Positions 33,978 to 41,849 of a stretch of 42,237 nt of DNA are shown here, piece after piece. Position numbers and translations under genes: made by a program. The notes beneath the pieces are model-generated. The model did no database searches. It was not told the DNA's origin and was given only the letters and a program-made list of their open reading frames with translations. Source of the stretch: Acidimicrobiia bacterium. Its GTDB lineage: Bacteria; Acidobacteriota; Vicinamibacteria; Vicinamibacterales; CAVVIG01. The DNA lies in the NCBI GenBank assembly GCA_016871175.1, contig VFZL01000013.1, forward strand, positions 64,646 to 106,882. The letters run 5' to 3'. Numbering within the stretch: position 1 is the first letter of the stretch; every line of letters begins with the position of its first letter.

Positions 33978-35273
33978 ATGTTCTGGACCGCACTCCCACG
34001 ACCGCGCTGCAAGGGCGACACCCGCGCGAGGTTGATTCGATCCGTGGCGTGGCCGACCTTCGTGGCGTTGCTCCTTCTGCCCTCGTCCCTACTCGCTCAG
34101 CCGCCGGCGGGACGAGGCGGTCCGCCCGTCATCCTGCCGGACGGCCCCGGCAAGAGCGACGTTCAGAGCGCGTGTACGACCTGCCACGGCCTCGGGCAGA
34201 TCGCGAACTCCTGGGGCAACACGAAGGCAGGATGGGAGCAGGTCTTCAGCTCGATGGTGGTGCTACCACCCGGTCAACGTGATGCAGTGGCTGGATACTT
34301 GGCGACGCACTTCCCCGAGAGACCGAAGCCGCCGGTGGTCACACGACCCGGGCCGGCGAAGGTCGACATTCAGGAGTGGCTCGTGCCGTCGCTGGGCTCG
34401 CGGCCGCACGACCCGTTGTGGTCGCACGACGGCAAGCTGTGGTGGGCAGGGCAGTGGGCGAACGTCCTCGGTCGGTTGGATCCGAGGACCGGCGCAATGA
34501 AGGAATTCCCGCTGAAGACTCCACGCTCCGGACCACATGGCCTGACGGAGGACCGGTCCGGCCAGATCTGGTACACCGGCAACTCGGCGGCGCTCGTTGG
34601 GATGCTCGACCCGAACACGGGGACGGTCACCGAGTACCCGATGCCGGATCCCGCGGCGCGTGATCCGCACACACCGATATTCGACCAGAAAGGGCGGCTG
34701 TGGTTCACGCTGCAGCAGGCCAACATGGTGGCGCGCCTGGAGCCGAAGACTGGCGAGATCGAGTTGGCTACCATGCCCACCCCACGGTCGTTGCCATACG
34801 GCATGGTCGTCAGTTCGACAGGTGTTCCCTTTGTCGTGCTCTTCGGGACGAACAAGGTTGCGAGTCTGAGTCCAGAGTCAATGGAGGTGCGTGAGTATCC
34901 GCTCCCCAACGCCGAGACGCGGCCGCGCCGTATCGCAATCACGAGCGACGACGTGATCTGGTATGCGGACTATGCGAGAGGCTATCTCGGGCGCCTCGAT
35001 CCCCAGACGGGAGCGGTCAAGGAGTGGCCGTCGCCAAGCGGTCCCAAGTCACAGCCGTACGGGATGGCCGTGGCGAAGGACGTCATCTGGTACAGCGAGT
35101 CGGCCGTCAGGCCGAACACGCTCGTGCGCTTCGACCCGAAGACCGAGCAGTTTCAGTCGTGGGTCATTCCGTCAGGCGGCGGTGTCGTGCGCAACATGAT
35201 GGCCACGCCCGAAGGGAATCTCGTGCTGGCGTGCAGCGGTGTCAATCGCGTGGCCCTCGTGACCGTCAAGTAG
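33978..35273 (+). CDS. Exported cytochrome c / Vgb-like beta-propeller fusion
   Basis: The 431-residue protein has a signal peptide (cleavage near residue 40), a short mono-heme cytochrome c-like domain with CTTCH at 66-70, and then a seven-blade-type propeller from about residue 115 resembling virginiamycin B lyase (Vgb), with repeats such as RLDPRTGAMKEFPLKTP and LDPNTGTVTEYPMPDP. In non-resistance contexts Vgb-like propellers of this kind are of unknown activity; I would not call this an antibiotic-resistance gene. GGAAGGGG precedes the ATG, 15 bases after the NHL gene, so the two are probably one operon. Confidence 0.82.
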   Translation: MFWTALPRPRCKGDTRARLIRSVAWPTFVALLLLPSSLLAQPPAGRGGPPVILPDGPGKSDVQSACTTCHGLGQIANSWGNTKAGWEQVFSSMVVLPPGQRDAVAGYLATHFPERPKPPVVTRPGPAKVDIQEWLVPSLGSRPHDPLWSHDGKLWWAGQWANVLGRLDPRTGAMKEFPLKTPRSGPHGLTEDRSGQIWYTGNSAALVGMLDPNTGTVTEYPMPDPAARDPHTPIFDQKGRLWFTLQQANMVARLEPKTGEIELATMPTPRSLPYGMVVSSTGVPFVVLFGTNKVASLSPESMEVREYPLPNAETRPRRIAITSDDVIWYADYARGYLGRLDPQTGAVKEWPSPSGPKSQPYGMAVAKDVIWYSESAVRPNTLVRFDPKTEQFQSWVIPSGGGVVRNMMATPEGNLVLACSGVNRVALVTVK

Positions 35274-35278
35274 CGCAG

Positions 35279-35767
35279 ATGTCCGCAACGCCGGCGTCGC
35301 GCGCGCGTGCGAGAGAACTCATCGCTCGCCTTGTGCTCGAACCGCATCCGGAGGGAGGCTACTACCGGCAGCTCTACAAGTCATCGTCCTCGGTGCGCAC
35401 CCATGACGGCCGTGGCTCGCGGGCAGCGCTCACGACGATCTACTTCCTGCTCGAGGCAGGCCAACACAGCCGCTGGCATCGCGTGCGATCCGACGAAGTC
35501 TGGCACTTCTACGAAGGCGATCCGCTCGAACTGTCGATCATGACGCCCGAGTGCACGGAAATCTCGACTCTCGTGATCGGCGGGACGGGTGCAACCAGCC
35601 GCGTCCACGTGGTGCCGGCTGGGTGGTGGCAGGCGGCGCGACCCACCGGCGCGTACGCGCTCGTTGGATGTACGGTGGCGCCAGGGTTCAAGTTCGCCGA
35701 CTTCGACTTCCTGCCGACCGTCGAGCCGATCCAGCGGCTGCGGCCGGACCTGATCACGCTGGCCTGA
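35279..35767 (+). CDS. DUF985 cupin-fold protein
   Basis: The 162-residue protein matches the DUF985 (cupin_5) family by EPHPEGGYYRQLYKS near the N-terminus, TTIYFLLEAGQHSRWHRV and DEVWHFYEGDPLEL in the core, and APGFKFADFDFL near the C-terminus. The biochemical function of the family is not established. ATG 35279 starts five bases after the Vgb-like gene and was preferred over an in-frame start inside it. Confidence 0.88.
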   Translation: MSATPASRARARELIARLVLEPHPEGGYYRQLYKSSSSVRTHDGRGSRAALTTIYFLLEAGQHSRWHRVRSDEVWHFYEGDPLELSIMTPECTEISTLVIGGTGATSRVHVVPAGWWQAARPTGAYALVGCTVAPGFKFADFDFLPTVEPIQRLRPDLITLA

Positions 35768-35775
35768 CGCGGTGA

Positions 35776-35781
35776 TAGCAT
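35776..35781 (+). promoter_or_regulatory. Candidate -10 box of a leaderless DUF2277 transcript
   Basis: TAGCAT ends six bases before ATG 35788 with no Shine-Dalgarno sequence between. The gene may also be read from the upstream operon. Confidence 0.35.
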
Positions 35782-35787
35782 TCGACC

Positions 35788-36090
35788 ATGTGCCGAAACA
35801 TCGCGACACTGGCGAACTTCGAGCCTCCGGCGACCGACGACGAAATCCGCGCGTCCGCGTTGCAGTTCGTGCGCAAACTCAGTGGGACGACCAAGCCCTC
35901 GCGAGCGAACGAAGGTGTCTTCAATCAGGCGGTCGATCAGGTGACGGAAGCGGCGCGACGACTCGTGCGGTCGCTCACGACGAGCGCGCCTTCGCGCAGC
36001 CGCGAAGAAGAGGCGCGCAAGGCCCGCGAGCGTTCACGGCTGCGGTTTTCATTGAGCGGCCGGGGACGTGAACCTCTCGGCCGCACGTAG
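35788..36090 (+). CDS. DUF2277 family protein
   Basis: The 100-residue protein begins MCRNIATLANFEPPATDDEI, the strongly conserved start of DUF2277, and continues with ALQFVRKLSGTTKPS. Function is unknown. The C-terminal 30 residues are basic and poorly conserved in appearance. The gene ends 10 bases before the opposing ATP-grasp gene. Confidence 0.9.
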   Translation: MCRNIATLANFEPPATDDEIRASALQFVRKLSGTTKPSRANEGVFNQAVDQVTEAARRLVRSLTTSAPSRSREEEARKARERSRLRFSLSGRGREPLGRT

Positions 36091-36100
36091 TTCTGGGCGC

Positions 36101-37066
36101 TCAGAACGACACCGATCCGCCGCGAGTCTCCACGATCTGTCGCCTCAGGTACTCGACGACCCTCTCGAACGGGTCGAAGCCGAACGTTGCGGCGACCGAC
36201 GGACGGAGATTCGAGTTCGCGTTGATGTCGTAGAACACGCGGCGGCCATCTGGCGTTTCGAGGTACTCGATTCCGCCTACATCGAGGCGCGCGGCCCGAA
36301 CGATTCGCGTGGCGGTCTCGACGGCCTCGCGGGGTACCTCAGGATACGGATGGAACTCCACGGGCGGAGCGGGCTCCGCGGCCGGCACTTCACACACGCC
36401 GTCCCCGTCATCCGGGTTGCACACCGGCGACGGGCACAGATTGAAGCGTCCGTGGGTGACCACGCGCATCGCGTACAACAAGTCCCCGCCGAGGAACTCC
36501 AGCCTGACGATCCCGTGCTCAGGATCGTGCGGGAGGTACTCCTGTAGCAGGAACAGGTTGTCGGGCAGCCAGATGTCTGGATCGCGCGCGAACAGCGCCT
36601 CGACCTCGTCCAGCGTCTGCACGACTTGGATCCGGGCTCCGCTGCCACCTTGGTCGGGCTTGAGCAACGCCGGCCACCGGAGGGTCGCCCCGTGCGCGCG
36701 GAGCGAACGGGGATCGTTGAACGTGATCGACCTGGGCGTATCGATGCCCAAGTGGTGGAGCAAGGCGGCCTGCGTGCTCTTGCTGAGCTCGAGCGCGAAG
36801 ACGTCCGCGCCGTTCAGGACGCGCGCGCCCCGTACAGCGAGCGAGCGCATCAGCGCCAACGCGAACGGCACGGCTCGTGTATGGCCTCGCACGTAGGCAC
36901 TCGGGCTCGCCTGATTGAAGTACACGGGTGCATCCGGGATGTCGACGTTACTGAACGCCGCGCGCGTCAGGTCGTACGGCGCGAAGGACACGCCGCCGAG
37001 CGCCAGCGCACTAAACAGTGGCTTTTGCCATTCGGGATGCTCGTGGAGCACGACCAGGTCCGGCAT
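36101..37066 (-). CDS. ATP-grasp ligase-like protein
   Basis: The 321-residue protein has an ATP-grasp fold. The nucleotide loop includes LLKPDQGGSGARI with K136, and the metal-binding end is FYDINANSNLR with D280, N282 and N284. RimK-type ligases join a carboxylate to an amine; the substrate here is not evident. Between residues 208 and 227 lie three cysteines (C211, C216, C225) in FNLCPSPVCNPDDGDGVCEV, which may bind a metal or be structural. It is transcribed alone and divergently from the small membrane protein gene. Confidence 0.82.
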   Translation of the reverse strand: MPDLVVLHEHPEWQKPLFSALALGGVSFAPYDLTRAAFSNVDIPDAPVYFNQASPSAYVRGHTRAVPFALALMRSLAVRGARVLNGADVFALELSKSTQAALLHHLGIDTPRSITFNDPRSLRAHGATLRWPALLKPDQGGSGARIQVVQTLDEVEALFARDPDIWLPDNLFLLQEYLPHDPEHGIVRLEFLGGDLLYAMRVVTHGRFNLCPSPVCNPDDGDGVCEVPAAEPAPPVEFHPYPEVPREAVETATRIVRAARLDVGGIEYLETPDGRRVFYDINANSNLRPSVAATFGFDPFERVVEYLRRQIVETRGGSVSF

Positions 37067-37077
37067 GTGGTACAGGG

Positions 37078-37083
37078 ATTATA
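37078..37083 (-). promoter_or_regulatory. -10 box (TATAAT) of the ATP-grasp gene
   Basis: A perfect TATAAT on the minus strand ends 11 bases before the ATG at 37066, so the 5' untranslated region would be only about four bases. No good -35 box or Shine-Dalgarno sequence is visible. Confidence 0.5.
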
Positions 37084-37122
37084 GAACCCAGGTTCGACCT
37101 GCCGGTGTCGGGTGCCGATAAC

Positions 37123-37551
37123 ATGAGGGTGAGTGGACTCCATCGTTCCCATCCCGGGCTCATGACCAAGGAGCGCGTCTTGCGAAGGCGACAGGGCGAG
37201 TTCGCGGCTGGATTCGCAGTGATCGCAGTGGCCACTCTCTGGCTGCCCGGTCTCGCGCCGATCTACGCCTACCTTGCGCTGGTTTGTGGCGTGGTCGCCA
37301 TCGTCGGGGCGGGCTTGCGGCCGTCACGAGTGACGGCCCGATCGATGGTCACGGCGGTGCTGCTCGCGGGTGCGATGGTCGGGCCTCTGGCTCAGCCGGT
37401 AGAGGTCCGCGCGCCCCAGGCGCCACAGGAGCGCTGCGTCCACGCTTACTCCAGACTGCTCAATCCTGAGGAAGCGGCGCTGGCTGAGCGTTTCCAGTCG
37501 CCCAAGAGTCGGGGCAGCGCCCCGACTGATCTCCCGATCCATCGAAGATGA
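37123..37551 (+). CDS. Small membrane protein of unknown function
   Basis: I do not recognise this 142-residue protein. It has a basic N-terminus (TKERVLRRRQGE) and about three hydrophobic segments between residues 25 and 90, followed by a polar, probably disordered C-terminus. ATG 37162 is an alternative start giving 129 residues. Its stop overlaps the ATG of the receiver-domain gene (ATGA, 37548-37551), suggesting they work together. Confidence 0.55.
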   Translation: MRVSGLHRSHPGLMTKERVLRRRQGEFAAGFAVIAVATLWLPGLAPIYAYLALVCGVVAIVGAGLRPSRVTARSMVTAVLLAGAMVGPLAQPVEVRAPQAPQERCVHAYSRLLNPEEAALAERFQSPKSRGSAPTDLPIHRR

Positions 37552-37931
37552 CCGATCGACCAGCCATTCGGGTGCTTGCGATCGACGATGAGCCGAATGT
37601 GCTCAACATGCTGTCACGCGTGCTCCGGCGCACGTTCGACATCGTGACCGCGTCGAGTGAACCGGCCGGGGTCGCAGCGCTCCAGACGCGGTCGTTCGAC
37701 ATCGCGCTCGTCGACTACTCGATGCCGCACATGACGGGCGTCGAGTTCTTCGAGATCGCCCGACGCATACGGCCAGAGATGATTCGCGTCGCCGTGACAG
37801 GGTACGGCGATCAGCCGGAGCTGCTCGATGCCGTGCGTACGGGCCTCTGTGCCGAAATCGTCTGGAAACCGTGGAAGGCGGTCGACCTCGAGGCGACCGT
37901 GCGCCGCCTCGTCGGTGCACCGACCGAATAA
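37548..37931 (+). CDS. Single-domain response regulator
   Basis: The 127-residue protein is a stand-alone receiver domain. The acidic pocket is D13, D14, the phosphoacceptor is D56 (ALVDYSMP), with T84 and K107 in VTGYG and IVWKPW. There is no output domain, so it should act by protein contact. No histidine kinase is encoded nearby. The ATG overlaps the stop of the membrane protein gene. Confidence 0.9.
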   Translation: MTDRPAIRVLAIDDEPNVLNMLSRVLRRTFDIVTASSEPAGVAALQTRSFDIALVDYSMPHMTGVEFFEIARRIRPEMIRVAVTGYGDQPELLDAVRTGLCAEIVWKPWKAVDLEATVRRLVGAPTE

Positions 37932-37935
37932 TGGC

Positions 37936-38460
37936 CTACGCGAAGCGATCGAACTCTGGACAGTAGTCAATCTCGCCGTCCGCGAGGGCCGCGTGGCCCG
38001 TCTCGAGCTCGAGATACATGAAGTGGTCGTCGTCTTGGGACCACTTACAGCGTAGCCCAATGTGGCGAGCAGACCTGAACCCGAACCGCGGGTAGTACTC
38101 GGGGTGACCGAGCACCACGATGAGGCCGCGGTGTCGGGCACGACAGGCCTCAATGCCGGCCCGGATCAGGGCGGACCCGATTCCCCGACGTTGCCACTCT
38201 GGTCGGACCCCCATCGGCCCCAGTCCCACCGCGCGTAGCTCGACGTTGCGATGACGTCCCAAGATTGGCGAGAACGTCAGGGCGCCCACCGCCTTGCGCT
38301 CACACACGGCAACGAGCGTGAAGACGTCGGGTCTTCGACGCAGCCCGTCGACGAGGTCCGCTTCGTCGGAACCGCCAAAGGCAGCTGTGAGGACACCCCG
38401 CACGGCTTCGGCATCCGCCGGCACTTCGGCTCGAACGGTGACGGTGGTTGGGTCTGCCAG
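37936..38460 (-). CDS. GNAT-family N-acetyltransferase, probable CTG start
   Basis: The protein has the GNAT fold, with the acetyl-CoA loop PEWQRRGIGSALI and the YYPRFGF motif typical of YhbS-like members; the substrate is unknown. The first conventional start is GTG 38424 (162 residues), which has no ribosome-binding site and truncates the first strand. Upstream in frame lies CTG 38460, six bases after a perfect AGGAGG (38467-38472), giving 174 residues that begin MADPTTVTVRAEVPADAEAV, a normal GNAT N-terminus. No ATG, GTG or TTG lies in frame between the upstream stop and 38424, so CTG is preferred. Confidence 0.8.
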   Translation of the reverse strand: MADPTTVTVRAEVPADAEAVRGVLTAAFGGSDEADLVDGLRRRPDVFTLVAVCERKAVGALTFSPILGRHRNVELRAVGLGPMGVRPEWQRRGIGSALIRAGIEACRARHRGLIVVLGHPEYYPRFGFRSARHIGLRCKWSQDDDHFMYLELETGHAALADGEIDYCPEFDRFA

Positions 38461-38466
38461 CGGGCA

Positions 38467-38472
38467 CCTCCT
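38467..38472 (-). promoter_or_regulatory. Shine-Dalgarno sequence that decides a CTG start
   Basis: AGGAGG on the minus strand is followed by six bases and then CTG (38460-38458), in frame with the GNAT protein. It has no ATG, GTG or TTG in range. Confidence 0.6.
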
Positions 38473-38488
38473 CGTTCTCGAGGCTCGC

Positions 38489-38494
38489 TACAAT
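38489..38494 (+). promoter_or_regulatory. Candidate -10 box of a leaderless DUF885 transcript
   Basis: TACAAT ends five bases before ATG 38500, with no Shine-Dalgarno sequence, so the transcript should start at the A of ATG or within a base or two. Confidence 0.5.
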
Positions 38495-38499
38495 GAGGC

Positions 38500-39837
38500 A
38501 TGTTGACCGCGCGAGCAATCGGTATCAGCATCGCAGTCGTGCTGGGGCTGGTATCGCCAGGGTTGCCGGCGCGACCAGCTGGACAAGCGCCGCAGGCTGG
38601 ACACGCCATGAGTGACGTCGCTGAGCTATATGTCCGCATGGTGCTGGCGGTCGGCCAGCACGACGCCGATTACGTCGACGCGTACTACGGACCGGCCGAA
38701 TGGAAGACCGAGGTCGCGGCGCTCGGGAAGCGGCCCCTGGCCGAGCTGTTGGCGGATACGCGTCGATTGGTCGGACTGGTGCCTGAACCCGCCCTCGTCG
38801 GTGAACGCGATCCGCTGGTGGAGTTGCGCCACGACTACCTGCGCCGGCAGCTGAAGGCCGTCGAAGCACGGCTTCGAATGCTCCGGGGCGAGACGTTCAC
38901 CTTCGACGAGGAGTCCCGGGCGCTGTACGACGCCCAGGCGTCCGAGCATCCGGCGTCGCACTACGAGCAGACGCTCCGGGAACTCGATCCGCTGCTGCCT
39001 GGTGACGGAACACTGATCGAGCGATACGATCGTTTCCGGCGCGACTTTGTCGTTCCCGCCGATCGCCTGTCCGGCGTATTCGCTCGGGCCATTGAGGAAT
39101 GCCGCCGACGTACGCTCGAGCACGTCACCCTCCCGGAGGGCGAGTCGTTCCGGGTGGAGTACGTAACGAACAAGTCGTGGAGCGGCTACAACTGGTATCA
39201 AGGCAACTTCCACAGCCTCATTCAGGTCAACACCGATCTGCCGATCTACGTCGATCGCGCCGTAGACCTGGCATGCCACGAGGGCTATCCGGGACACCAC
39301 GTCTACAACGCGCTTCTGGAGCAGCACCTGGTTCGCGCGCGAGGGTGGGTGGAGTTCTCGATCTACCCGCTGTTCTCGCCGCAGTCGCTCATCGCGGAGG
39401 GCACGGCGAATTATGGCATCGAGGTGGCATTTCCAGGGGACGGGCGGACACGCTTCGAGCGGGATGTCATCTTCCCGCTCGCCGGCCTCGATGCGTCACG
39501 AGCGGAACAGTACCAGCGTGTGCAAGCGCTGGTCGATCGGCTCGTCTATGCCGGCAACGAAGCGGCGCGCGCCTATCTGAACGGCCGCATGTCCCGCGCG
39601 GACGCCGTTGGCTGGTTGACGCGGTACGCGCTGATGTCGCCACACCGCGCCGAGCAGCGCACCCGGTTCTTCGATCAGTACCGGAGCTACGTCATCAACT
39701 ACAACCTCGGCAAGGACCTCGTGAAGGCGTACATCGAGTCGCGCGCCGGCGGCTCAGCCGCTGCGCGTTGGACCGCGTTTGCCGAGCTACTCTCCTCGCC
39801 ACGCTTGCCGAGCGGGCTGCAGCCGAGTGCCCGATGA
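38500..39837 (+). CDS. DUF885 family metallopeptidase-like protein
   Basis: The 445-residue protein begins with a probable signal peptide (ISIAVVLGLVSPGLPARPAG) and carries the HEGYPGHH motif at 260-267, a thermolysin/M32-like zinc site found in DUF885 proteins, with a downstream EGTANYG that supplies the third ligand region. Family members are thought to be carboxypeptidase-like but few are tested. Its stop overlaps the following GNAT gene (ATGA, 39834-39837). Confidence 0.87.
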   Translation: MLTARAIGISIAVVLGLVSPGLPARPAGQAPQAGHAMSDVAELYVRMVLAVGQHDADYVDAYYGPAEWKTEVAALGKRPLAELLADTRRLVGLVPEPALVGERDPLVELRHDYLRRQLKAVEARLRMLRGETFTFDEESRALYDAQASEHPASHYEQTLRELDPLLPGDGTLIERYDRFRRDFVVPADRLSGVFARAIEECRRRTLEHVTLPEGESFRVEYVTNKSWSGYNWYQGNFHSLIQVNTDLPIYVDRAVDLACHEGYPGHHVYNALLEQHLVRARGWVEFSIYPLFSPQSLIAEGTANYGIEVAFPGDGRTRFERDVIFPLAGLDASRAEQYQRVQALVDRLVYAGNEAARAYLNGRMSRADAVGWLTRYALMSPHRAEQRTRFFDQYRSYVINYNLGKDLVKAYIESRAGGSAAARWTAFAELLSSPRLPSGLQPSAR

Positions 39838-40280
39838 CGGACGACATTCTGGTGCGCGACGCACGCGTTGACGACGCACAGGATCTAGCGCCGCTCCTGG
39901 CGACGCTCGGCTACCCGGCGGACCCGACACTCGTGCACGATCGCTATCTGCGACTGCTGGCGAGCGATTCCACGGCTCGCATTCTGGTTGGAACGTGTCG
40001 CGGCCGGGTGACCGGCCTGGCCACGCTCCACGTCACGCCGATGATCCACCGGCCGACCAGCGTCGGTCGCATCACCGTACTCGTCGTCGCGCCGGACGCC
40101 CAGGGGACTGGCGTGGGGCGGCGGCTCGTCGAGGCCGCCGAACGACACTTCGCGGCCCTGGGCCTTGAACGTGTCGAGGTCACGAGCGGCGTGTCCCGCC
40201 GTCCCGCGTATGATTTCTACCGGCACCTGGGGTTCGTGGACCAGGGCGTGCGATTCGCGAAGCCACTGCCACGTGACTGA
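39834..40280 (+). CDS. GNAT-family N-acetyltransferase
   Basis: The 148-residue protein has the acetyl-CoA binding loop VVAPDAQGTGVGRRLVEAAE and the C-terminal RRPAYDFYRHLGF, a complete GNAT domain. The substrate is unknown. ATG 39834 overlaps the DUF885 stop and was preferred over earlier in-frame starts that lie inside DUF885. The next gene starts two bases after its stop. Confidence 0.88.
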   Translation: MTDDILVRDARVDDAQDLAPLLATLGYPADPTLVHDRYLRLLASDSTARILVGTCRGRVTGLATLHVTPMIHRPTSVGRITVLVVAPDAQGTGVGRRLVEAAERHFAALGLERVEVTSGVSRRPAYDFYRHLGFVDQGVRFAKPLPRD

Positions 40281-40282
40281 CC

Positions 40283-40843
40283 ATGGCTAAACACCACACG
40301 GAACTTGACGACACGCTTCGCGCCTTCATCGAGAAGCAACACCTCTTCTTCGTCGCGACCGCTCCGGCCGGGTCGTCAGGCCACATCAACCTCTCGCCGA
40401 AGGGTCTCGATCTCTTTCGGGTGCTCGGACCGCGTGAGGTGGCGTATCTGGACTGCGTGGGCAGCGGCGCCGAGACCATCGCACACGTGCGGCAGAACGG
40501 ACGCATCACGTTGATGTTCTGCGCCTTTGACGGCTCGCCGAACATCATCCGGCTGTACGGAACGGGCGAGGTGGTCGAACCGCAGGACCTGGCGTTCGGG
40601 CCGCTGCTCGAGCGGTTTGGCGCCGTGCCCGGCGGGCGGGCGATCATTCGAGTCCGGGTCCAGCGCATCGCCGATTCCTGTGGCTTCGGCGCCCCCCTTT
40701 TCGAGTATCGTGGGCAGCGCACGCAGTTGACCGCGTGGGCCGACCGGAAGGGCGAGTCGGCGCTGCGCGACTATCAGCGACAGAAGAACTCAACCAGCAT
40801 CGACGGGCTGCCGGCGCTGCGCTGGACCGAGCAGCGATCGTGA
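40283..40843 (+). CDS. Pyridoxamine 5'-phosphate oxidase-like flavin-fold protein
   Basis: The 186-residue protein has the PNPOx-like split barrel: FIEKQHLFFVATAP near the N-terminus, HINLSPKGLDLFRVL and VAYLDCVGSGAET, followed by GRITLMFCAFDGSPNIIRLY. This subfamily usually binds FMN or a related cofactor and acts on unknown substrates. It is the third gene of the DUF885-GNAT-PNPOx operon and is clearly distinct in sequence from the protein at 15026. Confidence 0.87.
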   Translation: MAKHHTELDDTLRAFIEKQHLFFVATAPAGSSGHINLSPKGLDLFRVLGPREVAYLDCVGSGAETIAHVRQNGRITLMFCAFDGSPNIIRLYGTGEVVEPQDLAFGPLLERFGAVPGGRAIIRVRVQRIADSCGFGAPLFEYRGQRTQLTAWADRKGESALRDYQRQKNSTSIDGLPALRWTEQRS

Positions 40844-40882
40844 CCCCGTAGTGACCCTGACGTTCCGCAGAGGAGGCCGCTC

Positions 40883-41695
40883 ATGACCCGCCGTGAATTC
40901 GTTTCCGGAGTGCTGCTCTCGGGAGGGCTTTCGCCGCTGCTCTCACACACCGGTGTCGAAGCGGCACAGGCTCAGTCCGCTTCCGCATCCGGCGTTCGCA
41001 TTCTGCTGTTCGACACGTTCGGGACCGTCGTCGACTGGCGGAGCTCGGTGATCGCTGAGGGCCAGCGTCTGGCTCGTGCCAAGAACATCACGCACGTGGA
41101 CTGGGCCGCGTTCGCGGACGCTTGGCGAGGCGGCTACGGTCCCTCGATGAGTCGCGTGCGCAAGGGGGAGCTGCCCTGGACCAAGCTCGACCGACTCCAT
41201 CGCATGGTGCTCGACGAGCTGGTGGTCAAGTTCAAGCTTGACGCGCTGTCGGAGGCGGACAAGGCCGATTTCAATCTGGTGTGGCACCGCCTAGATCCCT
41301 GGCCTGATGCCGTCGAGGGGCTCACGCGGTTGAAGTCCCGATTCATCCTCGCGCCGCTCTCGAACGGGAATGTGTCGCTGCTGACGGAGATGGCCAAGCG
41401 TGCCAAGCTGCCGTGGGACGTGATTCTCTCGACCGAGCTGGTTCGCCACTACAAGCCCGATCGCGAGACCTATCTGATGGCAGCGGATTTCTTCGACCTT
41501 CAACCATCGGCGCTGATGATGGTCGCCGCGCACGCGGGCGACCTGGACGCCGCGAAGGCCCTGGGCCTGAAGACGGCCTTCGTGCACCGGCCGCACGAGT
41601 TTGGCCCCGCCAAGCCGGCGCCCAAGGCGCCGCCCGGGAAGTACGACTACTATGCCGACGACTTCAAGCAGCTTGCCGGTCAACTCGGTGTGTGA
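40883..41695 (+). CDS. Tat-exported haloacid dehalogenase type II-like protein
   Basis: The 270-residue protein has the HAD fold of L-2-haloacid dehalogenases: nucleophile D44 in LLFDTFGTVVDWR, then APLSNGNVSLL, lysine motif HYKPDRETY and the acidic end MMVAAHAGDLDAAKALGLK. Those enzymes hydrolyse 2-halocarboxylates; activity here is inferred. The N-terminus MTRREFVSGVLLSGG is a twin-arginine signal with a hydrophobic stretch and a likely cleavage region near AAQAQ (31). AGGAGG precedes the ATG. Confidence 0.87.
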   Translation: MTRREFVSGVLLSGGLSPLLSHTGVEAAQAQSASASGVRILLFDTFGTVVDWRSSVIAEGQRLARAKNITHVDWAAFADAWRGGYGPSMSRVRKGELPWTKLDRLHRMVLDELVVKFKLDALSEADKADFNLVWHRLDPWPDAVEGLTRLKSRFILAPLSNGNVSLLTEMAKRAKLPWDVILSTELVRHYKPDRETYLMAADFFDLQPSALMMVAAHAGDLDAAKALGLKTAFVHRPHEFGPAKPAPKAPPGKYDYYADDFKQLAGQLGV

Positions 41696-41803
41696 GGGAA
41701 GCACGAGGTTGGATACGCCCCGTGGGTACACGATCGGGCGCGGCGAGGCCGCGGGAAAAAAGCCGTTCGCCCTTTGCGCGCGTGATCGCTTTTGGCGGAT
41801 TCG

Positions 41804-41812
41804 TGGTACTCT
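41804..41812 (+). promoter_or_regulatory. Candidate extended -10 box of the SWIB gene
   Basis: TGGTACTCT fits an extended -10 (TGn followed by TACTCT), 37 bases before ATG 41850. The leader it predicts contains a small hairpin, GACGC/GCGTC at 41820-41833, and a good Shine-Dalgarno sequence (AGAGGAG). Confidence 0.35.
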
Positions 41813-41849
41813 CTGCCAGGACGCTTGAGCGTCTTCTAGAGGAGACCGC

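Noticed and set aside
33978-35273. Streptogramin resistance gene (virginiamycin B lyase)
   Set aside because: The propeller is Vgb-like, but the signal peptide and cytochrome c domain point to another role; similarity alone does not support resistance.
39099-40280. A 393-codon protein ending in the GNAT domain
   Set aside because: The first 245 codons lie out of frame inside DUF885 and are a shadow; the real GNAT start is ATG 39834.
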